Assembly (NCBI GenBank): GCA_019116525.1
Contig: DXBM01000010.1
Coordinates: 1-64,000 of the forward strand
DNA from: Candidatus Olsenella pullistercoris
GTDB taxonomy: Bacteria; Actinomycetota; Coriobacteriia; Coriobacteriales; Atopobiaceae
Length of the DNA stretch: 64,000 bases
Direction: 5' to 3'
Position 1 is the first letter of the stretch; each line of letters begins with the position of its first letter. Below the pieces are notes generated by a model that was not told the origin of the DNA, ran no database searches, and saw nothing but the letters and a program-made list of their open reading frames with translations. A program made the position numbers and the translations under genes. Shown piece after piece: positions 10,538 to 18,228 of the stretch.

Positions 10538-11344
10538 GTGCTCGCAACGCTCAGACAGATTCTGTCAGAGAACTGGCAGTGGCGTCATCAGATCTGGGAC
10601 CTCGCCAAGATCGACCTCGTCAAGACCTACCGCGGCGCCGCGCTCGGAAAGGTGTGGCTCTTCACCAAGCCTGCCGTCTACATCCTCGTCTACTGGTTCA
10701 CGCTCTCGGTGGGCCTGCGCCACTCTGGCGACGTCAACGGCCAGCCGTTCCTGCTGTGGCTCGCTGCCGGAGTCTTTCCGTGGTTCTTCATGTCCGACGC
10801 CATCAACACTGGCTCCAATGTCTACCGGCGCTACCCCTACCTGGTGAACCGGATCAAGTTCCCGCTCTCCGTCATCTCCACCTTCTACACGCTCTCGATC
10901 ATGATCATCTTTGCGTGCACCATGCTCTTCACCATAGCGGTCTGTCTGCTCACGGGCGTCCATCTCGGTCGCTACCTCCTGCAGCTGCCGCTCGTGATGC
11001 TGCTCATGTTTTTGTTCTGGACGGCGTGGTCGATCATGCTCTCTCCGTTCGGCGCCATCTCCAAGGACTTTGCGAACCTGATCAAGACGCTCTCCACGCC
11101 GTTCTTCTGGCTCTCAGGCATCCTGTTCCAGCTTGACTCCCTGCCGCGCATCGGGCAGGTCATCATGGCGTTCAACCCGGTTGCCTGGTGCGCGGAGGCC
11201 GTGCGCGACTGCTTCGTCTACAAGGAGTGGATCTGGCAGCGCCCCGACGAGCTCCTGCCGTTCCTCGCCGTCTTCCTGGTGGTGGTCCTGCTCGCCCTGC
11301 GCAACTTCCGCCGACTCTCCAAGGAGGTGCCCGATGTCCTCTAG
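10538..11344 (+). CDS. tagG: teichoic acid / polysaccharide ABC exporter, permease (TagG-like)
   Basis: About 268 residues with six predicted membrane segments and the ABC-2 permease layout of TagG/Wzm/RfbA proteins: an amphipathic N-terminal helix (LIWDLAKIDLVKTYRGAALG-like), a conserved WFTLSVGLR region, SPFGAISKDFANLIKTLSTPFFWLSGI, and a C-terminal FNPVAWCAEAVRDCF. It should form the membrane channel that flips finished lipid-linked polymer, with the ATPase encoded immediately downstream (11-base overlap). GTG 10538 has AAGGGAG upstream. ATG 10505 and GTG 10478 are in frame, but 10505 overlaps a TACAAT box, so I prefer 10538. The exact start is uncertain by up to 20 codons. Confidence 0.85.
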   Translation: MLATLRQILSENWQWRHQIWDLAKIDLVKTYRGAALGKVWLFTKPAVYILVYWFTLSVGLRHSGDVNGQPFLLWLAAGVFPWFFMSDAINTGSNVYRRYPYLVNRIKFPLSVISTFYTLSIMIIFACTMLFTIAVCLLTGVHLGRYLLQLPLVMLLMFLFWTAWSIMLSPFGAISKDFANLIKTLSTPFFWLSGILFQLDSLPRIGQVIMAFNPVAWCAEAVRDCFVYKEWIWQRPDELLPFLAVFLVVVLLALRNFRRLSKEVPDVL

Positions 11345-12125
11345 GGAGCAGCTTCCCCAGATCGACCTCGGCGATGCCGTGGTGGTGCGCGACGAGGACC
11401 GCCAGAACCCTGTCGCAGTGCGCTTCGAGCACGTGCGCAAGACCTACAAGCTCTACAAGAACGACCGTCAGCGCCTCCTGGCGTCATTTACGAGCCGCGT
11501 GCGCTACGACGAGGTCAACGCAAGCGACGACCTCTCGTTCGTGTGCCGGAGGGGTGAGGCGCTCGCGTTTCTGGGTGACAACGGCGCCGGCAAGTCAACG
11601 GCGCTCAAGATGATCACCGGCGTGTGCTTTCCCACCTCCGGGACGATCGAGGTCCATGGCCGCGTTTCGGCGCTGCTCGAGCTCTCTGCCGGCTTTGACA
11701 TGCGCCTCTCTGGCATGGAGAACGTGCGGATGCGCTGCCAGCTCTGGGGCCTCTCCGCGAGCGAGGCGGAGGAGCTCATCCCCGAGATCGTGGACTTCTC
11801 CGAGCTCGGCAAGTACATCGACCAGCCGATGCGCACCTACTCGAGCGGAATGCGCGCCCGCTTGGGCTTTGCGTTCGCCTCATCCATCCGGCCCGATATT
11901 CTCGTCGTGGACGAGGCGCTCTCGGTGGGCGACCGCAAGTTCGCCAAGAAGTGCCGCACCCGCGTGCGCTCCATCATCGAGAACGAGAACGTCACGGTCC
12001 TCTTTGTCACGCACTCGACGGCGCAGGCAAAGGAGTTCTGCTCGCGCGGCATCGTGCTCAGCCACGGCCGCACGCTGTTCGAGGGCGGGATTGACGACGC
12101 GGTGGCGTTCTACGAGAGCACGTAG
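11334..12125 (+). CDS. tagH: teichoic acid / polysaccharide ABC exporter, ATP-binding subunit (TagH-like)
   Basis: A 263-residue ATPase with Walker A GDNGAGKST (residues 81-89), signature YSSGMRARLGF (169-179), Walker B DILVVDEALSVGD (188-200) and an H-loop (FVTHSTAQAKEF). The short insertion before Walker A (TYKLYKNDRQRLLASF) and the VSALLELSAGFD motif after it are typical of TagH/Wzt-type exporters. There is no C-terminal carbohydrate-binding or SH3 extension, so it is the minimal form. ATG 11334 is preceded by AAGGAGG and overlaps the permease gene, so the two subunits are coupled. The open frame runs upstream to 11133 inside the permease gene, but that part is a shadow. Confidence 0.9.
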   Translation: MSSREQLPQIDLGDAVVVRDEDRQNPVAVRFEHVRKTYKLYKNDRQRLLASFTSRVRYDEVNASDDLSFVCRRGEALAFLGDNGAGKSTALKMITGVCFPTSGTIEVHGRVSALLELSAGFDMRLSGMENVRMRCQLWGLSASEAEELIPEIVDFSELGKYIDQPMRTYSSGMRARLGFAFASSIRPDILVVDEALSVGDRKFAKKCRTRVRSIIENENVTVLFVTHSTAQAKEFCSRGIVLSHGRTLFEGGIDDAVAFYEST

Positions 12126-12167
12126 GGCCAAGGGGGCGTCACTGGGACAGACGTCGCCTTCCATGCC

Positions 12168-12316
12168 GAGAAAACCGTCCGGAACGCATCCCTTATGCGG
12201 TAGGGGCAGATTCCGGACGTTCTTCTCGCCCAAAGCGTCCGGGAGCCATGACTTACTTTCCAAGGGGCATGTTCTGGTCGCTTTGCAGGCTCAAATCGTC
12301 CAGAACGTGCCCTTGG
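12168..12316. repeat. two tandem imperfect palindromes between convergent genes
   Basis: Unit 1 has arms 12168-12184 and 12211-12227, pairing 15 of 17, and encloses a small CGCAT/ATGCG hairpin at 12185-12199. Unit 2 has arms 12260-12277 and 12300-12316, complementary over 17 of 18 positions with small differences. Both units share CGTCC(G/A)GAACG-like cores. They lie between the convergent tagH and DUF2304 genes, so they may end transcription from both sides, but there is no clean T-tract and the tandem arrangement looks more like a REP/BIME-type element. Confidence 0.65.
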
Positions 12317-12357
12317 TGCGGCAGACGCGCAGGAGCCGCCCCAGCCTCGTCGTGCCC

Positions 12358-12684
12358 TCACTTCTCCCGCAGCGCCTCGTCCTGAACGAGCGCGGTGAGC
12401 TTCCTCTTGAGGACGGCAATCTTGCGGTCCTGTGCGAACGTGCGCACGAGCAGAACAATGATGCCGCACAGGAAGATGAAGTTGGACGGCGAGTCAAATC
12501 CGAGCAGGTCGGAGACCCAGTAGGCGAGCTGCGGGAACACGGCGACCACGATGAGCGCGGCGGCGATGAGCAGCCAGAAGACAGAGTCCTCTACCTCCAG
12601 GCTTGACTTGCGCACGCGCCGCATCACGAAGAAGCAGACGACGAGCGCGCAGACGATGAGCGAGGCCCTGAGCGGAATGTTCAC
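12358..12684 (-). CDS. DUF2304 family small membrane protein
   Basis: 108 residues with three hydrophobic segments (IVCALVVCFFVM; VFWLLIAAALIVVAVFP; FIFLCGIIVLLV) and a short charged C-terminal helix that may be coiled coil. DUF2304 proteins are regularly encoded beside dolichyl-phosphate-mannose-synthase-like GT2 enzymes, as here: the GT2 gene ends only six bases upstream. It presumably assists or anchors that polyprenyl-phosphate glycosyltransferase at the membrane; the precise function is unknown. A second GT2-DUF2304 pair occurs at 22840-23921. Confidence 0.82.
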   Translation of the reverse strand: MNIPLRASLIVCALVVCFFVMRRVRKSSLEVEDSVFWLLIAAALIVVAVFPQLAYWVSDLLGFDSPSNFIFLCGIIVLLVRTFAQDRKIAVLKRKLTALVQDEALREK

Positions 12685-12690
12685 GTCTGA

Positions 12691-13371
12691 TCACCTGAAC
12701 CACTGGACGAAGAGGATGGACGTGCAAGCTCGGGCCATGTAGGAGATGGACCGCCCAAGGCTGAGATAGGACTCGCCGGCAGAGCGCTCGCGCATCTCAA
12801 CCTGAACCTCGGAGACCTTGGCGCCGTGGCGCATGAGGTAGGCGAGTGAGTCGGGCTCTGGCCCAAAGTCAAAGCGTTGAGCGAACTCCTTCATCATGGC
12901 GCGGTCATAGAGGCGAAGGCCCGAGGTCGGGTCGCAGACGCGCTGCCCGCACGTGAGGCGGATGAGGGCGGTGAGGAGCCGTGAGCCGATCATGCGCGCC
13001 GAGAGGGGCTTCCCCTCGCTCGCAAAGCGCGACCCGATGACGATATTGGCGCCGCTTCGCTCCATCTCTGCGACAAGCGCGGGGAGATAGGAGGGCACGT
13101 GCTGGCCGTCGGCGTCAAACTGGACGACGGCGTCATAGCCGTTTTCGAGAGCGTAGCGCACGCCGGTCTGAAAGCCGCCCGTGAGGCCGATGTTCACCGG
13201 GTGCGTCACGTGGACGTAGCCGCGCTCGCGGCAGATGCGCTCGGTGCCGTCGGAGGAGCCGTCGTTCACCACGAGATAGTCGCATCCGGTGCGTGCGGCG
13301 AGAAACTCCTCGACGGTGGGGGAGAGCGACTCCTCCTCGTTGTACGCAGGGATGATCGCAAGTACGCGCAT
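12691..13371 (-). CDS. GT2 glycosyltransferase, polyprenyl-phosphate sugar synthase type
   Basis: A 226-residue GT-A enzyme of the DPM1-like class: VLAIIPAYNEEESLSPTVEEF at the N-terminus (nucleotide binding), VVNDGSSDGT, and the metal-binding VQFDADGQHVPSYLP, followed by IVIGSRF and CDPTSGLRLYDR. Such enzymes usually charge a polyprenyl phosphate with a sugar for later use by membrane GT-C transferases. There is no C-terminal membrane segment; that role may fall to the DUF2304 protein encoded next. The upstream-extended frame (to 13413) is ignored because ATG 13371 has a GGAG site and the homology starts there. It follows the LicC/LicA fusion gene on the same strand with a gap of about 50 bases. 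Confidence 0.85.
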   Translation of the reverse strand: MRVLAIIPAYNEEESLSPTVEEFLAARTGCDYLVVNDGSSDGTERICRERGYVHVTHPVNIGLTGGFQTGVRYALENGYDAVVQFDADGQHVPSYLPALVAEMERSGANIVIGSRFASEGKPLSARMIGSRLLTALIRLTCGQRVCDPTSGLRLYDRAMMKEFAQRFDFGPEPDSLAYLMRHGAKVSEVQVEMRERSAGESYLSLGRSISYMARACTSILFVQWFR

Positions 13372-13422
13372 GGGGCTCCGATGGACGCGGGACAGGGTGA
13401 GGCTTTCTCGCACGAGTATAGC

Positions 13423-15213
13423 CTAAACGCTCGCTGCCTCCGGGACGCCCTCGTACCAGCTGAGCACCCTGTCAACGTTGTTCGCCGCGTAGCTGTAGTA
13501 GATGTAGAGCCACTCGCCAACGCCGGCGCCCTCCGCCTCCTTGGCGAGCGCCCAGACGTACCAGCACCAGCCGCCGAGCACCACGCGCGACCAGAAGTGC
13601 CTGCGCTCCCGTGCCGTTGCCTCGTGGCCCAGGTAGAGCTCGAGCGCCTTCTCGGCCGCGCTCTCGTCGGCCTCGCTGCAGATCACGTAGGTCGCCACGT
13701 CGTTCATGGGGTCCGACATTCCCGCGTACTCCCAGTCGATGACGTTGAGCTCGTCCTTCTCGTCAAAGAGCAGATTGAAGGGGAGGTAGTCATTGTGGCT
13801 GAAGCAGGGCTCGTAGCCGTCCGCGGAGGAGAGCCCGCTCAGCCTCGTTACCTTCTCGCGCAGCTCCGCGTAGCCGGGTATGTCGATGGGGCCGTGCTCC
13901 GCGAGCACGCGCTCGTACCCAAGCCCGTTCTCAAAGAAGTCAAAGCTGCCGCTCAGGCGCACGCCAGACTCATGGATGCGGCGGCAGAGCCTCATGGCCT
14001 GTCCGACCTCGGTGAGGTTCGAGGGATCGAGCGTGCGCGCGTTCGGGATGAAGCGACAGACCTTCCAGCCCCTCTTTGGGTCCTCGTGGAGGAAGGTCCT
14101 GTCCACGCCCAGCTTGCGGGCGGCCTCGTTGGCGCGGGTCTCTGTCGTTCGGTCGATCATCTTGTCGGTGCCCTTGCCGGGGTGCCGGTAGACGTACTCA
14201 TTCCCTCCGACCGAGAAGTGGCAGGAGAGATTCGTGATCCCCTGACTCATGGGGTAGAAGTCGCGAATGTCCTCTCGCGGGCACCCGAGGACGCTCACGA
14301 TGTTGTCAAAGATCTCCGAGTCAACGTTGTTGATGAACTCAGGGTCAAAGCTCTCAAGCTCCGCGAGGGAGTCGAACTCGTGGATGACGCCAGCCGGATA
14401 GCGACGGATCTCCATGTCGAGCGCGTCCAGGTGGTCGGCATAGATGGACTCCCAGAGCTTGGGGCCCGTCTCGGGGCGGCGGATGGCCTCGTCGAGCAGG
14501 GCAACGAAGCGCCGCGAGAACTCCCTGTCAAAGTAGACGTGGCCGAGCATGACCCACGAGTCCCTGCCGCCAACGGTGACTCCCGTGATGCGGTCGGACG
14601 AATCGGTCGTGAGGCACCACTCCTCCGTGGGGCCAGAGACGTACTCGGCGGCGTAGTACGACTTCCAGACGTAGCGCTCGAACGGGTTCCTTGTGAAGTA
14701 GTCGTCTGACGAGCAGACGTAGGTGTTCGAGAGGCGGTCGCGCACAAGCCAGAGCGTCCAGCTGTTGTTCTTCTCGGCGTACTGGTCGTTGACCACGATG
14801 TGAACGCCGTACTTGGCGGCGAGGTAGAAGAAGTACTCCTTCTTGTAGCCCACCACCACGGTGATGTCGGATATGCCGCGCTTGAGGAGCTGGCGGATCT
14901 GTCGCTCGATGAGCACCTCCTCGTGCACGCGCAGCATGCCCTTGGGGCGCTCGTAGGAGAGCGGGACGAAGCGGCTCGAGAGGCCCGCGGCCATGATGAC
15001 GGCGTTGTGCACGCGATAGGGCTCGAGCGCCTCGATCCCGCGCTCGGTGATGCGGCCGGCGTCCAGGAGGCCCTGCTCGGCGCAGGAGCACATAGCGGCG
15101 GAGGCTCGCTCACGGGAGAGTCCGGTTACCTCGGAGAGCGTCTGTGCGGTCGTTTGCTCACCGGTTTTGGCGAGCGCGCTGAGGACAACGAACTCGTTTC
15201 TAGAGAGTGCCAT
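13423..15213 (-). CDS. winged-helix / LicC-like cytidylyltransferase / LicA-like choline kinase fusion
   Basis: A 596-residue three-part protein. Residues 1-65 resemble a MarR/winged-helix DNA-binding domain (RNEFVVLSALAKTGEQTTAQ). Residues 68-300 form a nucleotidyltransferase with AAGLSSRFVP (75-84) and Lys91, like LicC phosphocholine cytidylyltransferase. Residues about 305-596 form a choline/ethanolamine-type kinase with SHNDYLPFNLLFDE (Brenner-type motif, 472-485) and IDWEYAG (492-498). The combination predicts choline to phosphocholine to CDP-choline in one polypeptide, feeding LicD at 16729. Ethanolamine or another amino alcohol is possible. The gene is divergent from the flippase gene with a 160-base shared promoter region, and AAGGAG precedes the start. 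Confidence 0.82.
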   Translation of the reverse strand: MALSRNEFVVLSALAKTGEQTTAQTLSEVTGLSRERASAAMCSCAEQGLLDAGRITERGIEALEPYRVHNAVIMAAGLSSRFVPLSYERPKGMLRVHEEVLIERQIRQLLKRGISDITVVVGYKKEYFFYLAAKYGVHIVVNDQYAEKNNSWTLWLVRDRLSNTYVCSSDDYFTRNPFERYVWKSYYAAEYVSGPTEEWCLTTDSSDRITGVTVGGRDSWVMLGHVYFDREFSRRFVALLDEAIRRPETGPKLWESIYADHLDALDMEIRRYPAGVIHEFDSLAELESFDPEFINNVDSEIFDNIVSVLGCPREDIRDFYPMSQGITNLSCHFSVGGNEYVYRHPGKGTDKMIDRTTETRANEAARKLGVDRTFLHEDPKRGWKVCRFIPNARTLDPSNLTEVGQAMRLCRRIHESGVRLSGSFDFFENGLGYERVLAEHGPIDIPGYAELREKVTRLSGLSSADGYEPCFSHNDYLPFNLLFDEKDELNVIDWEYAGMSDPMNDVATYVICSEADESAAEKALELYLGHEATARERRHFWSRVVLGGWCWYVWALAKEAEGAGVGEWLYIYYSYAANNVDRVLSWYEGVPEAASV

Positions 15214-15309
15214 GACCGCTCCTTCTTACCGTTCCCTGACGAGTGCCTTACTTTAGCTCTCTTTCAAATTCGATGCACGTGGTGGGTGCGTGGACTCGTC
15301 GACTTTTTG

Positions 15310-15338
15310 TTCGATATGAGGGCCGAGTTGCATACAAT
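15310..15338 (+). promoter_or_regulatory. putative promoter of the flippase gene
   Basis: TTCGAT and TACAAT are separated by 17 bases, about 36 bases before the start codon, in a divergent intergenic region. The -10 is good and the -35 is weak. Confidence 0.4.
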
Positions 15339-15373
15339 GACATGCTGGTCAACTGCTAGTTGGGAGGAAGTGC

Positions 15374-16636
15374 ATGGGAAGCCCGGCAGGCAAGCCGCTC
15401 TCCATCAGACGCAACATGATCTGGAACTCGGCGGGCTCGTTGACCTATCTTGGCTGTCAGTGGCTCATCACTGTCCTTGTGGTTCGCTTGTCGCCAAACT
15501 ATGATGCGGCGGGCGTTCTCGCTGTTGCTATGTCTGTCTCCAACCTCTTTGCCCCTATTGCGCTCTACAAGATTCGTGCCTACCAGGTCTCTGATGTTCA
15601 TGAGGAGATTCCGTCAGGGGTCTACGTAGGATTTCGCTTTGTCACCATTGCCATTGCCTTTGTGGTTGTGCTTGTGTACGCGGTGCTGACCTGTGCGCTG
15701 AGTGCGCTGCCCTGCGTAATTCTCTATCTCGTCTTTCGTGCGGGGGACAATTTTATCGATGTGCTTCATGGTATTGATCAGCAGCACTACAGGCTCGATT
15801 ACAGCGGAATATCTATGGCGCTGCGCGGCGTCCTGTTTCTAGTGGCGTTCTCGGCCGTGCTCTCGCTGACAGGCTGTCTTGAGCTGGCCGTGCTTGCCAT
15901 GTCGCTTGTGACGTACCCTGTTGTCTTTTTTGACGTTTGGGCGGCAGGATCACTTGCGTCAGTACGGCCGGTTTTTGATTCGGGGCGATTTGCGCTGCTT
16001 CTCCGCGCGTGCCTTCCTGCAGTCATTGGCATGTTTGCAAACAACCTTGTGGTTACGTTTGCCCGTCAGTACCTTGGGCTTGAGTTGGGTGATGCTGCAC
16101 TTGGAGTCTATGCGTCAATTAGCACTCCCGTTGTACTCATTCAAGCGTGTTCCAACTACGTGTACGCTCCTTTGCTTGGGGTATTTGCCGAGCGGCTGGA
16201 CCAAAGGGACGAAGCGGGCTTTCGTGCTCTGCTGCTAAGGGTGTTTGCGGCGTTCCTGCTCATCTTTGTTGGTGGCTCAGTTGCCTTCGTGTTCTGTGGG
16301 AAGTGGTTTTTGGGGTTCGTCTTTGGCGCCGGAATCGTGCAGCACGCTGATCTCATATACGCAGCGCTTCTCAGCTGTTCCATTACGGCTTGTTCGGCTT
16401 TTCTAAGCGACTTGCTTGTGGCAATGCGCCAGATGCACTGGAACCTTATCGGTAACGTTGTTTCATGTGTTGTTTCTGCTCCGCTCACTGTTTTTCTGGT
16501 TAGGGCGTTTGGGATGAACGGGACGAGCTACTCCATTGCTCTTTCGTTTGGCGTTGGGGTAGCGATTATGCTGGGGCGAGTCTTTAGTTGCTCTAAGAGG
16601 CTTTGTCGTTCCAGGGAGCAATGGCGTGATGGTTAA
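15374..16636 (+). CDS. MOP-superfamily polysaccharide/teichoic acid flippase (TacF/Wzx-like)
   Basis: A 420-residue polytopic protein with about 12 predicted membrane helices and the N-terminal SIRRNMIWNSAGSLTYLGCQ signature of Wzx-like flippases. Its position between the LicC/LicA fusion and licD parallels TacF of pneumococcus, a flippase that exports phosphocholine-bearing teichoic acid repeat units; that functional match is inferred from context. A strong GGGAGGAA site lies five bases before ATG 15374. The gene is visibly lower in GC than the licCA-type gene on its left. Because a TagGH exporter is also present, the cluster may encode two export routes, possibly for two polymers. Confidence 0.8.
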   Translation: MGSPAGKPLSIRRNMIWNSAGSLTYLGCQWLITVLVVRLSPNYDAAGVLAVAMSVSNLFAPIALYKIRAYQVSDVHEEIPSGVYVGFRFVTIAIAFVVVLVYAVLTCALSALPCVILYLVFRAGDNFIDVLHGIDQQHYRLDYSGISMALRGVLFLVAFSAVLSLTGCLELAVLAMSLVTYPVVFFDVWAAGSLASVRPVFDSGRFALLLRACLPAVIGMFANNLVVTFARQYLGLELGDAALGVYASISTPVVLIQACSNYVYAPLLGVFAERLDQRDEAGFRALLLRVFAAFLLIFVGGSVAFVFCGKWFLGFVFGAGIVQHADLIYAALLSCSITACSAFLSDLLVAMRQMHWNLIGNVVSCVVSAPLTVFLVRAFGMNGTSYSIALSFGVGVAIMLGRVFSCSKRLCRSREQWRDG

Positions 16637-16654
16637 CGCTTAATATGCAGCTGA

Positions 16655-16683
16655 TTTACGCTCTTGCAGCGCGCTGATACACT
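16655..16683 (+). promoter_or_regulatory. putative promoter of licD
   Basis: TTTACG and TACACT are separated by 17 bases, about 45 bases before the GTG start of the LicD gene, in a relatively AT-rich gap. Confidence 0.45.
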
Positions 16684-16728
16684 GGTTGGACAAACAAAAG
16701 TCGGTAGTGACCCTTTAGCGAGGTGCCC

Positions 16729-17586
16729 GTGGATCAACAGGAAGCACTGCGCAAGCTCCAGGCAGAGGAGCTCAGCGTTCTCCTCGCCATCGGCGAGTTC
16801 TGCGAGAGAAACGACATCACATGGTTCATGATGAGTGGAACGGCGCTCGGCGCCGCTCGTCACCAGGGCTTTATCCCATGGGACGATGACATTGACATCG
16901 GCATGTTGCGCGCCGACTACGACAAGTTCGTCTCGTTAGCGAAGGCGGGGTTGCCTGAGGGCTGCTCGCTTCATACCCCTGAGAACACTACTGGCTTTGC
17001 GCCCCTCTTTGCAAAGGTCTTTAAGGATGGAACGTTGTTTCAGACGCAGGAGACCCTTGACTCCGGACTCGACCAAGGCATCTTTGTGGACGTATTTCCC
17101 TTTGACCGCGTGCCAAAGGACGAAAGGGCGTGCGCTGCGACGATGCGTAGCGCGGCATTATGGCAGCGAGCCTCTTATCTCTATCACTCGGGAGCCATTA
17201 GCGTTCCACACAGGGGTGCTCTAGGGATGGCAGAGCGCGCCGCATGTCGCGTCGCCCATGGCATCGCGCGCCTTCTCCTGACTCCAGAGAAGATAAAGAG
17301 TCGCTTTGAGCGTCTGATTGACCGTACCCCCGTGCAGGACGGGGATTGCCTCATCACGCTATCCTGGCCATACATGAGGCCGGTTGGGACGGAGCTGCTC
17401 GTTCCGACGTCCGTTGCCGTCTTTGAGGGTCACGAGCTGCCTGCCCCTGCGCTTGTGGAGAAGTATCTTGAGAACGAGTACGGCAACTGGCGCGAGCTCC
17501 CGGCACCTGAGAATCGTCGTACGCACCTGCCGCAGCGGCTCGTTTTCAGCGACGGGTCCGAGTGGGCCGCGAGTGCCGGCGCCTAG
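16729..17586 (+). CDS. licD: LicD family phosphotransferase
   Basis: About 285 residues with the defining LicD motif near residues 37-59 (GTALGAARHQGFIPWDDDID plus IGM). LicD enzymes move phosphocholine (or related phospho-groups) from a CDP-activated donor to a sugar of a surface glycan. With the LicC/LicA fusion two genes away, phosphocholine decoration of a teichoic-acid-like polymer is the natural reading. Two GTG codons, 16723 and 16729, could start it; the second has GCGAGG five bases upstream and is preferred. It converges with tagD, 79 bases apart. Moderate GC like the flippase gene before it. Confidence 0.87.
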   Translation: MDQQEALRKLQAEELSVLLAIGEFCERNDITWFMMSGTALGAARHQGFIPWDDDIDIGMLRADYDKFVSLAKAGLPEGCSLHTPENTTGFAPLFAKVFKDGTLFQTQETLDSGLDQGIFVDVFPFDRVPKDERACAATMRSAALWQRASYLYHSGAISVPHRGALGMAERAACRVAHGIARLLLTPEKIKSRFERLIDRTPVQDGDCLITLSWPYMRPVGTELLVPTSVAVFEGHELPAPALVEKYLENEYGNWRELPAPENRRTHLPQRLVFSDGSEWAASAGA

Positions 17587-17665
17587 TGGCCATGAATAAT
17601 GGATTCTCTCGCTGTGGGCGTTTCATGGGGGCATCCACGGGCTTTGCACCGAGCGTCCGGAAGGT

Positions 17666-18076
17666 CTACGCATCCCTCCGCGCAGAGAGCCCGAGGTCGT
17701 TCTTGATTTGCGTTGTGGAGATCTCGGGCGTGCGAGGGAGGTAGACGACCTCGCAGAGGTCCTTCAGGTACTCGAAGCGCTCGCTGCCCTCCCAGTCGGA
17801 GCCCATGACCACGGTGTCGATGTGGTACTCGCGCACGTCGTTTGCCTTCTGCTCCCAGCTCTCCTCGGGAATGACGAGGTCAACGTAGCGGATTGACTCG
17901 AGCAGCTGCTTGCGCTCCTCGTAGGAGAAGTAGCAGCGCTTGCCCTTGCCAAGGTTGAACTCGTCGGTCGAGCAGGCAACAACGAGGTAGTCGCCGAGCG
18001 CCTTGGCGCGGCGAAGCAGGTTGATGTGGCCGTAGTGCAGCAGGTCGAACGTTCCGTAGGTGAGAATGCGCTTCAT
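17666..18076 (-). CDS. tagD: glycerol-3-phosphate cytidylyltransferase
   Basis: A 136-residue cytidylyltransferase that makes CDP-glycerol from CTP and glycerol 3-phosphate, the donor for the TagB/TagF-like enzymes at 5370-10399. Motifs: GTFDLLHYGHINLL (residues 8-21, nucleotide-binding HxGH), VVMGSDWEGSERF, and the signature RTPEISTTQIK near the C-terminus. Length equals that of Bacillus TagD/GCT. It is alone on the minus strand with its own promoter. The last codons (RRDA-stop) fall within sequence resembling the palindromic unit at 12168, so the C-terminus may have been altered by that element. Confidence 0.95.
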   Translation of the reverse strand: MKRILTYGTFDLLHYGHINLLRRAKALGDYLVVACSTDEFNLGKGKRCYFSYEERKQLLESIRYVDLVIPEESWEQKANDVREYHIDTVVMGSDWEGSERFEYLKDLCEVVYLPRTPEISTTQIKNDLGLSARRDA

Positions 18077-18110
18077 GAGGCTCCCGAAAATCTGATTGTT
18101 TCCTAACGAA

Positions 18111-18139
18111 AGTATAACGAGGTGCTTATGCGAGGTCGA
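18111..18139 (-). promoter_or_regulatory. putative promoter of tagD
   Basis: On the minus strand, TCGACC and TATACT are separated by 17 bases and lie about 40 bases upstream of the tagD ATG. Confidence 0.5.
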
Positions 18140-18228
18140 GCCAGAACATTGGGTATGTGGGCAGATGCGATTGGTTGTGTATGATGCTGATCGATCTGGT
18201 CAGTTCCTGAACTCGGTGTGAGGTAGTC

